A stretch of DNA of 64,000 nucleotides, taken from the NCBI RefSeq assembly GCF_900156505.1, contig NZ_FTPR01000001.1, positions 1,302,001 through 1,366,000 of the forward strand. The letters are read 5' to 3'. Both the position numbers and the translations under genes were made by a program. Positions 17,652 through 25,884 of this stretch are shown here, one piece after another; position 1 is the first letter of the stretch; each line of letters starts with the position of its first letter. A model generated the notes under the pieces. That model searched no databases, was not told the origin of the DNA, and was given only the letters and a program-made list of their open reading frames with translations. The stretch is from Yoonia rosea (GTDB lineage: Bacteria > Pseudomonadota > Alphaproteobacteria > Rhodobacterales > Rhodobacteraceae).

Positions 17652-18635
17652 TTAGTTGTCAGCGAGGCCCTGTGGCGTGTATTCAACGCCGTTAGAGGCC
17701 TGAATTTCGCGGATGACAGCCCATTGATCCTGATAGGTGATTGGGATGAACTTGCTTACGCCCTCGAATTCGTCTCCCAGTGCGGTGCCTTCAAATTTGA
17801 AAGAGAAGAACGCCTCTTTGATGGTTTCGGCAAGCTCTGGTTCCAGGTCATGCGCCAGTGTGAAAGACGTTGTCGGAAACGGGTCGCTTTCCCAGATTTT
17901 GCGCACGTCGGCGGGGTCATACAGACCACGTTCTGCCATGCGGTCCACCACTTCGGAAGCCACGGGTGCCGCGTCATAGTCGCCAGCGACTACACCCAAC
18001 ATGGATTGATCGTGCGAGCCGGAATAGACGACTTCGTAGTCCACATCAGGGATCACACCAAGGCCCGGGAACAGCGCGCGCGGCGCCTGGTTGCCGGAGT
18101 TTGACGTAGGCGAGGTGTGCGCCACCCGGCGACCGGCAAGGTCGGACACTTCCTGAATATCGCTATCGGCCTGTGTGAACACCTGAAGCCGGTAACCGAA
18201 CTGGCCGTCGTCAGCACCCATGATCGCAAACGGCACAGCCCCTGCAAGGTTCACAGCGAACGGTGTCGGGCCGGTAGAGAATCCCGCAATATGCAGGCGG
18301 CCGGAGCGCATCGCCTCGACCTCGGCAGAGTTCGATTGCACCGCAAAGAATTGCACGTCTTTGCCTGTCGCCTCTTTGAGGTGGGCGATGAACGGCGCCC
18401 AGATATCTGCGTAAACGGCAGGGTCTTCGACGGGCGTGTAGGCGAACACAAGTGTATTCGGGTTATTCAGTTCCGCGGGATCTGTGGGCGCGTCGGCCAC
18501 AAGATCGCCATTCGCATCGCAATAGAGCACATCAAGCGCACCGCGTTGGGGACAGTCCTGCGCGGCAGCAGCAGACACGCTGCCAAGCACCATCAGACTT
18601 GCAGCCAGAGCTGCATTGGTCACGTTCATCGTCAT
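17652..18635 (-). CDS. phnD: Phosphonate/phosphite-type periplasmic binding protein
   Basis: A secreted substrate-binding protein of 327 residues: signal peptide about 1-25 (ending SAAAAQ), then a type II periplasmic-binding fold of the PhnD family. The anion-binding helix start TSPTSNSGNQAPR near the middle has the Ser/Thr-rich pattern used by this family to hold the oxyanion. A GSHDQSMLGVVAGDYDAAPV block follows. GGGAGA precedes the ATG. The mature protein has a pair of cysteines near its N-terminus (QDCPQ, LYCDAN). As first gene of the operon it is divergent from the two-component genes, a layout that also suits a sensory role such as that of AioX. Confidence 0.92.
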   Translation of the reverse strand: MTMNVTNAALAASLMVLGSVSAAAAQDCPQRGALDVLYCDANGDLVADAPTDPAELNNPNTLVFAYTPVEDPAVYADIWAPFIAHLKEATGKDVQFFAVQSNSAEVEAMRSGRLHIAGFSTGPTPFAVNLAGAVPFAIMGADDGQFGYRLQVFTQADSDIQEVSDLAGRRVAHTSPTSNSGNQAPRALFPGLGVIPDVDYEVVYSGSHDQSMLGVVAGDYDAAPVASEVVDRMAERGLYDPADVRKIWESDPFPTTSFTLAHDLEPELAETIKEAFFSFKFEGTALGDEFEGVSKFIPITYQDQWAVIREIQASNGVEYTPQGLADN

Positions 18636-18742
18636 GTAGATATCTCCCTAAATTTTATCTCGCACTCAGGTAGGATCCTCCAACCACTACCACACGATCC
18701 GGCAAGCCTAGTGGCACCACACCCGCTACGGCGAGGGCGCCT

Positions 18743-18792
18743 GTGTTAACACTCAGTTACAGTGATCGGTTTTAGTGTTAACAGTATTACAG
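18743..18792. promoter_or_regulatory. Duplicated palindromic element in the phnD / response-regulator intergenic region
   Basis: GTGTTAACAC (18743-18752, a perfect 10-bp palindrome) and GTGTTAACAG (18775-18784) are 32 bp apart, about three helical turns. Each is followed by TTACAG (18757-18762 and 18787-18792). Two similarly phased sites between divergent genes are what a dimeric OmpR-type regulator would need. I saw no Pho-box (CTGTCAT repeats). Binding by the adjacent regulator is inference. Confidence 0.45.
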
Positions 18793-18875
18793 GCGATACC
18801 TTCGCACTGTCTTTTCCTTTAAACCGCACGCAGTTTAGGCAAAACTTCTAGCACGCTGTATCGGGGAGGGTCAGG

Positions 18876-19613
18876 GTGACGTTCGAAAATCAAACCCAAG
18901 ATCAATCGCCGCCCGTCATCGCCATTGTCGACGACGATCAAGAGGTGCGCGAGACCCTGTGTGAATTGCTGTCCAGCAGCGGTTTCACCCCGATTGCCTG
19001 TGAAGGCAGCGCGGATTTTAACGCCCTTGGCGCGCCGCCCGCCGTTGATCTGGCGATCATTGATTTGCGGTTGCGGGGCGAATCCGGTCTGGATCTGGCA
19101 GTACAGATCGGGGCGCGCTATGCCTTGCCGATTGTAATGCTCACGGGGGTCGGTGACGAGATCGACAAAATCATCGGCCTTGAAACGGGCGCCGACGATT
19201 ACCTGATGAAACCATTTAACCCGCGTGAGCTGGTCGCGCGCATTCGCTCGGTGCTGCGCCGCTACGGGCATGGCGTGAACCGCGCACCGTCACTACCTGA
19301 ACACACCATCACCTTCGGGCGCAAACAGCTTGACCTGCAAAGCCGCATTCTGCTCGATCACGCGGGCGATGAAATTCCGCTGACGAACGGCGAATATCGT
19401 CTGCTTGAGTATCTGGCACGCAACCCGTCGCGGGTAATATCGCGGCCAGAGCTTTTGTCCGAACTGGGATCGGACATGGAACGCTATGTGGACCGCACGA
19501 TTGACGTGCTGATCCTGCGTCTGCGCCGCAAGATCGAGGATACGCCGTCCAAACCCGTTCATCTACAAACCCGCCGGTCGCAGGGCTATTTCTTTCAGCT
19601 AGAGGCCGGGTAG
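18876..19613 (+). CDS. OmpR-family response regulator
   Basis: A 245-residue DNA-binding regulator. The receiver domain (about 14-130) has the acidic pocket Asp19-Asp21, phospho-acceptor Asp63 in AIIDLRLRGESG, and the Lys in DDYLMKPFNP. The C-terminal winged helix (about 150-240) reads LTNGEYRLLEYLARNP and ends with RSQGYFF. The start is GTG with GGAGGG five bases upstream. It lies four bases before the sensor kinase gene and is divergent from phnD, so it probably controls that transporter and itself. Confidence 0.95.
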   Translation: MTFENQTQDQSPPVIAIVDDDQEVRETLCELLSSSGFTPIACEGSADFNALGAPPAVDLAIIDLRLRGESGLDLAVQIGARYALPIVMLTGVGDEIDKIIGLETGADDYLMKPFNPRELVARIRSVLRRYGHGVNRAPSLPEHTITFGRKQLDLQSRILLDHAGDEIPLTNGEYRLLEYLARNPSRVISRPELLSELGSDMERYVDRTIDVLILRLRRKIEDTPSKPVHLQTRRSQGYFFQLEAG

Positions 19614-19617
19614 CGCC

Positions 19618-22104
19618 ATGCGGCCCGCATTCCACACACCCAGCGTCAAGGCACGGCTTTCAATTGCGATATTGACGCTGTGTGCCGTCACCCTGATTAT
19701 CTCGGCCATCAGTCTTTTGCTGTTGCGCAATGCCGAAAACTGGTTGGACACGATCCACCGCGACACGCTGTCAGAGGTGTCCCAAGCCTTGGAATTGTCG
19801 CGCAACGCCGCTGACCTCGCCACCGCCGCGCCGTTCCTTTTGACCGTTCAGGTGCCCTATCAGCGGCAGGTGGACGCAGATGCAATTCTGGACACTATCG
19901 ACAAGTTGGAAGGCTTGTCAGCGGGCACAGACGATCTGATCTTGCCGCTCGCGCGGATCCGCTCGGCCATTGCCAATCTGCTGCGCGTGTCGTCGCCACA
20001 AAGCCTGCTTCAGACCGAAATCGCAAAGATCGACATTGAACTGGCCCGGCTGCAAGACAGGTTTCAGCGGCAGGCCAATATGGCAGAGGCCACTTTGGAT
20101 GATCGCCTGGCCTGGGCGGCGCTGGGGCGCTTGGCCAGCGACGCCCGCAGCGTCACGCGTGCGCAGGAAATCATCGAAGTCGGAGAGAAACGGCGCCGCT
20201 TTGGCCGCAGCCGCGCCGCACTTCCCGACAGCCTCATAGCGGCGGAGGGCCTGCAGGAGATTGAGGGCATTCTGATCCGCCCGACCACCGATTTGTTCCA
20301 GCTCAAATACCAGTCCCTGACCGCCGCGCTTGATGCGGAGAATGCGCTGTTTCGCATTCGGCAACTGTCCAGTGATATCAGCGCCTATGCGACGTCGCGG
20401 GTTGAAGCGGCGCAGGAACGGCTGCGGGTTGCGCGGATGCAAACCTCGCGCGATCTCAAGCTGGCGCAAACTGTTGTGGCGCTGCTCGCGCTGTTCAGCG
20501 CATGCGTTGCGGTGATTTCGTCGCTGTTTGTGTCGCGCTATGTGACGCGCAATCTGCGTCTTGTGGCGGACGGGATGCGACAGCTGGCGGCGGGCGATCA
20601 TTCTGTCACGGTGCCAACCAAAAATGCGACGGATGACGAGATTGGCCAATTGTTTCATGCCTTTGGCGTCTTTCGTTCCAATGCGCGCAAGCTGGACCGG
20701 CGGACAGCACAGATTACCCGTCAGAACACGCTATTCTCCAGCGTCTTCAGCGGGATCAAGGACGGCGTCGCCATCTTGACGCCCCAAGGCGAGATCGAAG
20801 AGGTGAATGACAAGGTGCGCGCGCTTTTGAACATTCCGCAAACGACCCCAGCGAAAACCATGCAAGACCTGTTCGCGCAGTCGGCCTTTCACCTGCAAAA
20901 CGGACCGGATGATCGCGGTGGGCACGATGAGTACACCAACCCCATGGGCGACGTCATTGAGGTGCGTTCTTCACTTCTGCCTGATGGCCGGACCGTCTGG
21001 CTGTTATCCGAAGCCACGGAACGGAAGCGAATCGAAGATCGACTGGAAGAAATCCGCCGCGTCGAGGCGCTAGGCAAGGTGACGGGCGAAGTTGCCCATG
21101 ACTTTGGAAATATCCTGTCGACGATTTCCGGCAACCTGCACCTGCTGGAAACATCTAACGCATCAGACGCACCGTTTCGGCTTGGGCGGATCAGAACCGC
21201 GGTGGATCTGGGTGTGTCTCTGACAGAACGTCTTGTCGCATTCGCCCGCAAGCAACATCTTGAGCCAGAGCGGGTCGATCTTGGATCATTGGTCGAAGGC
21301 ATGCAGGATCTGCTGGACATCGCTCTGCCCGAAAACGTGGCACTTCACCTCGATGTGGGTAAAGACCCGCTGCATGTCTCGCTTGACCCCGGCCAGCTCG
21401 AAAGCGCGTTGCTCAACGTGTGTATGAACGCCGCGCAGGCCATGCCGGACGCGGGCAACATATGGATCACCCTGACGTCACAGGACGGTCACGCTGTCCT
21501 ATCGATCAAGGATGACGGCACCGGCATGAGCGAGGAAACCCGCCGCCACGCATTTGAACCGTTCTATACCGCCCGTCCGAACGGAGAAGGCACGGGATTG
21601 GGACTGTCCATGGTTTATGGTTTTGTCACCCAATCGGGTGGCACGATCGAAATCTGCTCAGCCGTGGGACAAGGCACAACCATCGCAATTCGCTTTCCGA
21701 TTATGGCCACACCACGCATTGCCAAACCCGAAATACCCTTTGCAGGTACGGCAATCGTTGTTGATGACAGTTCGGAAACGGCTGCTGCATTGAAGGTCAC
21801 CCTCGCGACACTCGGATATGACACATTGGTCGCAACAAACTTTTCAGACGCGCAAAAAACCATCGAAACAACACCGGACATAACCCTATTGGTTTCTGAC
21901 CTGAATCTAGACCATGGGCATTCAGGGGTGCAATTGATCCATGCAACACTCGACCGAGACCCTTTGGCATTTGCTATTCTGATATCATCGCGCTTACCTG
22001 CCCAAGACCCTGTGAATGAGAAGTTCCGCAGTCGTTTTGCAATGCTCGCGAAACCCGTCGATAAATCTGATCTGGTTCATGCAGTGACAGACGCGCGCAG
22101 ATGA
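19618..22104 (+). CDS. Hybrid sensor histidine kinase
   Basis: An 828-residue membrane kinase. TM1 is about residues 14-36, a ~245-residue helical periplasmic sensor follows, TM2 is about 283-307, then HAMP (308-360) and a PAS-like domain (about 370-470). The H-box is GEVAHDFGN with His494. The ATPase domain has LLNVCMNAAQAM (N-box), DDGTGMS and GEGTGLGLSMVYGF. A C-terminal receiver begins at IVVDDSSE, with Asp761 in VSDLNLD and Lys in LAKPVD. There is no HPt domain, so either an external HPt or direct transfer to the neighbouring regulator is needed. The long helical sensor recalls TorS, which reads a periplasmic binding protein; PhnD next door is a natural candidate partner, by inference. 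Confidence 0.93.
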   Translation: MRPAFHTPSVKARLSIAILTLCAVTLIISAISLLLLRNAENWLDTIHRDTLSEVSQALELSRNAADLATAAPFLLTVQVPYQRQVDADAILDTIDKLEGLSAGTDDLILPLARIRSAIANLLRVSSPQSLLQTEIAKIDIELARLQDRFQRQANMAEATLDDRLAWAALGRLASDARSVTRAQEIIEVGEKRRRFGRSRAALPDSLIAAEGLQEIEGILIRPTTDLFQLKYQSLTAALDAENALFRIRQLSSDISAYATSRVEAAQERLRVARMQTSRDLKLAQTVVALLALFSACVAVISSLFVSRYVTRNLRLVADGMRQLAAGDHSVTVPTKNATDDEIGQLFHAFGVFRSNARKLDRRTAQITRQNTLFSSVFSGIKDGVAILTPQGEIEEVNDKVRALLNIPQTTPAKTMQDLFAQSAFHLQNGPDDRGGHDEYTNPMGDVIEVRSSLLPDGRTVWLLSEATERKRIEDRLEEIRRVEALGKVTGEVAHDFGNILSTISGNLHLLETSNASDAPFRLGRIRTAVDLGVSLTERLVAFARKQHLEPERVDLGSLVEGMQDLLDIALPENVALHLDVGKDPLHVSLDPGQLESALLNVCMNAAQAMPDAGNIWITLTSQDGHAVLSIKDDGTGMSEETRRHAFEPFYTARPNGEGTGLGLSMVYGFVTQSGGTIEICSAVGQGTTIAIRFPIMATPRIAKPEIPFAGTAIVVDDSSETAAALKVTLATLGYDTLVATNFSDAQKTIETTPDITLLVSDLNLDHGHSGVQLIHATLDRDPLAFAILISSRLPAQDPVNEKFRSRFAMLAKPVDKSDLVHAVTDARR

Positions 22105-22339
22105 ATAGGCATGGATCATTAACGTTCTGGTTCAACATCACGGCAAACGCCCCCCACAGAATGCACGATCGTCTTGCAGTAGAATGACACGCAAGCATCT
22201 GCAGCGAATGTCTGCTTCCCGCCCATCGTGCCGGCTGACACATCTGGCCCATAGCGGACATCTGTTTGTTACGAAGAGAACAGCACCAGTGAGTCCACTT
22301 TACCGATTTTCTGTTGTGCGGCGAAGGTCGGCTATGAGG

Positions 22340-22374
22340 TAGACGCAATGTCATATTGGTTGTATGATACAACT
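22340..22374 (+). promoter_or_regulatory. Promoter with overlapping perfect palindrome before the MarR-GNAT gene
   Basis: A perfect 15-bp inverted repeat GTTGTAT-G-ATACAAC occupies 22359-22373. It contains TATGAT (22363-22368), a good -10 box. TAGACG (22340-22345) lies 17 bp upstream as a -35 box. A repressor on the palindrome would block RNA polymerase directly. Autoregulation by the encoded MarR domain is the simplest reading. Confidence 0.5.
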
Positions 22375-23325
22375 ATGACACAGTCCATTTCCTTACAGCG
22401 TATCGACAAAGTGCGTGCAGTATCACGTGCCATTGTCCGAGAACTTGGTTTCATGCAGAAGGGGCTGGCTGGAACCGATTTGTCTCCATCAGCTGTGCAT
22501 ACCATTCTTGAGTTGGGCTACGGCACGGTCACAAAGGCAAGTGACCTGGGCGACATGCTGCACTTGGAGAAGTCCACGGTTAGCCGCCTTGTCCAAAAAC
22601 TCACCGAGGACGGACTGATCGAGGCTAAGTCCAACCACGCCGACCGACGTACTCGGCAACTCGATCTTACAAAGAACGGCAGAGTTCTTCTGAAAACTCT
22701 GGAGGAATTTGGACGTATGCAAATGAGGTCTGCCTTTGAACACCTTTCGAACGATGATCTCACAAAGGTTGAAGCGGGTTTGGCGCTCTTCGCCAAGGCG
22801 CTGCGAGGACTAGGGTCCAGCGCTTCCGGCTCCACTGCCGTGGAGATTCGCCAAGGGTATTACTCATCTGTAATCGCCTCCGTCGTTGGACTGCACGCCA
22901 CGTATTACGCAACCAATTACGGGTTCGGTGCGGTCTTTGAGAGGAAGGTTGCGACTGAAATGTCGGAGTTCATGGGGCGCCTAGAGAGCCCTATGAATAC
23001 GACGTTTTCCGCTTTCCTTGGCGAGACACTTCTTGGTTCGGTCTCTCTGGATGGAGAAGACCTTGGAAAAGGTGTCGGCCATCTAAGGTGGTTTATCGTC
23101 AGTCCCGAGTCCCAAGGCATGGGTATCGGTAACTTGCTCCTTGAAAAGGCGACATCGTTTGTGGATGCGACCGGCTTCGACCGGACCCGTCTTTGGACGT
23201 TCAAGGGGCTCGATACGGCGCGCCACCTCTATGAAAAGCACGGGTTCGAACTGACCCGTGAAACACCCGGAAGGCAATGGGGCACCGAGGTCATCGAACA
23301 AGAGTTCGAGCGAAAGCGGACCTGA
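22375..23325 (+). CDS. MarR-type regulator fused to a GNAT acetyltransferase
   Basis: A 316-residue two-domain protein. Residues ~1-145 are a MarR winged helix: recognition region LHLEKSTVSRLVQKLTEDGLI, then the wing with basic NHADRRTRQLDLT. Residues ~160-310 are a GNAT domain with the acetyl-CoA loop VSPESQGMGIGNLLLEKA and a C-terminal GLDTARHLYEKHGFEL. The ATG at 22375 is chosen because it coincides with the transcription start predicted from the -10 box, giving a leaderless message. An in-frame ATG at 22348 has GAGGT seven bases upstream and is the alternative start, which would place the palindrome inside the coding region. Codon use is less GC-biased than the neighbours, suggesting transfer. 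Confidence 0.88.
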   Translation: MTQSISLQRIDKVRAVSRAIVRELGFMQKGLAGTDLSPSAVHTILELGYGTVTKASDLGDMLHLEKSTVSRLVQKLTEDGLIEAKSNHADRRTRQLDLTKNGRVLLKTLEEFGRMQMRSAFEHLSNDDLTKVEAGLALFAKALRGLGSSASGSTAVEIRQGYYSSVIASVVGLHATYYATNYGFGAVFERKVATEMSEFMGRLESPMNTTFSAFLGETLLGSVSLDGEDLGKGVGHLRWFIVSPESQGMGIGNLLLEKATSFVDATGFDRTRLWTFKGLDTARHLYEKHGFELTRETPGRQWGTEVIEQEFERKRT

Positions 23326-23878
23326 ATCAAGAAGGCTTGAACAGCAGCTAAGTCCCGCTTATCGGGCCTCTACGCCAAACGCAGCGAACGACCGCTAACA
23401 GCCCTTTCTGTTCAGCAACAGGTACGATCCGGAGCGAACTCTCACCGTGTGGCGTGATATTGCGATACCGCGTTTTCAAAGCAAACATTGCAAATTAGAC
23501 ATCGTCGCTATCGCATGCTCTCACCTCGGCCATAACCCTGACTGTGCGCAGCCCAAGCAGCTCTACTCTCCTTGATACGCTTCAGGTTTCGCCGGTTCTT
23601 CCGTTTCAATTTCGTGGGAAATACGGTTGCAGTAGTTTACGCTACTGTCCTTCAGAAGAGCTGGGTTCGGGGCCCTGTTTTTCAGACAAGTATGACGACG
23701 TCACGCCCCGCGTGGACACCATAGATTGGCGCCTATGCGAGCCTATCAGCGAAGCCGGCTGCGCAGTTAATACTCGACGCCATGGCGCCGTTCCGCGATG
23801 ATGGAGTATGTGTCAGCGGGTCGCGGGGTTCTTGGCAGCCCGCCAAAGCGCAGACCTTGCTGGGGAAAGCCGGACCAA
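23326..23878. other. Gene-poor stretch before the metal ATPase
   Basis: About 550 bases without a convincing gene. An 85-codon open frame (23544-23801) has poor codon use and no ribosome site. The segment around 23340-23400 has the look of the decayed, repeated-type sequence often scattered in roseobacter genomes, but that is from memory. An upstream in-frame ATG for the ATPase (23798) falls inside and adds 27 residues without any homology I recognise. Confidence 0.5.
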
Positions 23879-25768
23879 ATGCAACAGACCACCTCTGACC
23901 GGTTAAAGACAGCGCTTTTGCTGTTCTCGGTTGCGGGTTTGCTGGCGGGGCTGGCGCTCTACTTCAATGGAAGAAGCGATATCGCCAGCATCGTCTGGTT
24001 TGCGGGCGTTGCGCCTGTGCTTGCAGCACTCATCATTGAGATCATCCGCAGCCTTTGGCAGGGCGAGGTCGGATTGGATATTGTTGCGGCACTTTCGATG
24101 ACCGCAGCGCTCGTCTTTGGTGAAACATTGGCCGCGGCCGTCGTCGCGGTCATGTACTCGGGCGGCACCTTTCTGGAAAGCTTTGCCGAGGGGCGCGCCC
24201 GCCGTGAAATGCGTGATTTGTTGGCACGTGTCCCCCGCACGGCAACCCGCTACAAGAATGGTGGTTTGGAAGAGGTCGCACTCGACGCCATTCAACCGGG
24301 TGACCTCTTGCTGATCCGGCAGGGCGACGTTGTTCCCGTCGATGGTACTGTCGCCTCGGAGGGCGCTTTCGTTGACACCTCGGCGCTGACCGGTGAATCA
24401 CTGCCCGCCCGCCTCGCACGCGGCGCAGAGGCGATGAGCGGCGCGACGAATGCGGGCGAACCCTTTGACCTGACAGCAACGCGGTTGGCCGAGGACAGCA
24501 CCTATGCCGGAATCGTGCGTCTGGTCGAAGAGGCCCAACGCTCCAAAGCGCCCATGGCACGCCTCGCGGATCGGTGGTCCCTCGGATTTCTTGCGGTCAC
24601 AGTTTCGATTGCTTTTGCCGCATGGTGGTTCACCGGCGATCCGATCAGAGCCGTCGCCGTGCTTGTGGTGGCGACGCCCTGCCCTTTGATCCTTGCCGTG
24701 CCCGTCGCACTGGTGGCCGGTCTTTCGCGCGCCGCGCATTTCGGCATCTTGATCAAAGGTGCCGGACCGCTTGAGACGATGGCCCGGATCGGGACGCTGA
24801 TTCTCGACAAGACAGGCACGCTGACAGACGGACGACCGCAGATTGTGTCCATTGACAGCCGCGACGGCAGTGATGGCGATGAAATCCTGCGCCTTGCCGC
24901 GGCACTTGATCAGGCGTCAAAGCACCCGGTCGCGCAAGCCGTCGTCGCGGCAGCGAAAGCGCGCGATCTTGCGTTACCGATTCCATCTGAGGTTACCGAG
25001 ATCCCCGGAGAGGGGGTGATTGGCCAAGTCGAGGGAAACAGGGTGATCGTGGGCGGAGCCGATTTTGTCGCCCAACGTATCGGGCATCCGGAGGGCGATC
25101 ACCCCGCTGGCGCAGCAGGTTCTGTTCTTGTTGCCATTGCGGTTGACGGCAAAATGGCCGGATATCTCGTGATGGCCGATCCCTTGCGTGACGGTACAGA
25201 CGCCATGCTTGCGCGACTGCGCCGCGAAGGGATCACTCGCCTACTTCTGGCAACGGGCGACAGGGCGGCGGTCGCAGAGCGGATCACTAAGGGTCTCGGG
25301 TTCGACAGTGTCCAGGCAGGGCTGACACCCGATATGAAGGTAGAGCTGGTGCTGGAAGAGCGCAAAAGCAGTCCAGTGATGATGGTTGGAGACGGCGTAA
25401 ATGATGCGCCGGCCCTAGCCGCCGCAGATGTAGGCGTCGCCATGGGCGCGCGGGGTGCTGCCGCATCGGCCGAGGCGGCGGATGTTGTTTTGCTCGTGGA
25501 CAGGGTTGACCGTCTGGGTCAGGGGATTGAAATCGCGCGCCGTGCCCGCCGTATCGCCGTCCAGAGTGTGGTCGCGGGTATTGGCCTATCGGTTGCGGGA
25601 ATGATTGCCGCAGCCTTTGGCTATCTGACACCGGTTCAGGGCGCACTGTTGCAAGAAGCGATCGACGTGGCCGTTATCCTGAACGCGCTGCGTGCGCTTT
25701 GGATCGAACCGGCTGGCATAACAGAAAACCAAAGCACGTTCGGAGCCAACCGCAAATCGCCGGTATAG
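23879..25768 (+). CDS. P1B-type heavy-metal ATPase with TPC-P-L motif
   Basis: A membrane cation pump of 629 residues. The phosphorylation motif is Asp310 in DKTGTLTDG. The actuator loop is TGES, and the ATP domain has SKHP and the hinge GDGVNDAPALAAADVGVAMG. The metal site in the sixth membrane helix reads ATPCPL (Thr266-Pro267-Cys268-Pro269) instead of the CPC of copper or zinc pumps, so the substrate cannot be named; TPC-type members have been linked to nickel, iron or cobalt. The first membrane helix begins near residue 10, so there is no N-terminal metal-binding domain and no C-terminal hemerythrin domain. The ATG at 23879 has GGGGAAAG upstream. No metal regulator is adjacent, unless the MarR-GNAT gene serves. 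Confidence 0.9.
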   Translation: MQQTTSDRLKTALLLFSVAGLLAGLALYFNGRSDIASIVWFAGVAPVLAALIIEIIRSLWQGEVGLDIVAALSMTAALVFGETLAAAVVAVMYSGGTFLESFAEGRARREMRDLLARVPRTATRYKNGGLEEVALDAIQPGDLLLIRQGDVVPVDGTVASEGAFVDTSALTGESLPARLARGAEAMSGATNAGEPFDLTATRLAEDSTYAGIVRLVEEAQRSKAPMARLADRWSLGFLAVTVSIAFAAWWFTGDPIRAVAVLVVATPCPLILAVPVALVAGLSRAAHFGILIKGAGPLETMARIGTLILDKTGTLTDGRPQIVSIDSRDGSDGDEILRLAAALDQASKHPVAQAVVAAAKARDLALPIPSEVTEIPGEGVIGQVEGNRVIVGGADFVAQRIGHPEGDHPAGAAGSVLVAIAVDGKMAGYLVMADPLRDGTDAMLARLRREGITRLLLATGDRAAVAERITKGLGFDSVQAGLTPDMKVELVLEERKSSPVMMVGDGVNDAPALAAADVGVAMGARGAAASAEAADVVLLVDRVDRLGQGIEIARRARRIAVQSVVAGIGLSVAGMIAAAFGYLTPVQGALLQEAIDVAVILNALRALWIEPAGITENQSTFGANRKSPV

Positions 25769-25884
25769 GCTGGACGAAAACGGCAAATTCAAACAATGTT
25801 ACGAGGAAATCTTAAAGTAGTGCAGCCGGCCGTCTTCAAGCAGGAGAAAGAGCCCTGCGTCGTCAGTTCAGGTCCGGTTCCTTA

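Noticed and set aside
18636-18875. Pho-box upstream of phnD
   Set aside because: No CTGTCAT direct repeats with the right spacing; only an isolated CTGTCTT.
23544-23801. 85-codon frame before the metal ATPase
   Set aside because: No ribosome site, unusual codon use, no family match; treated as non-coding.
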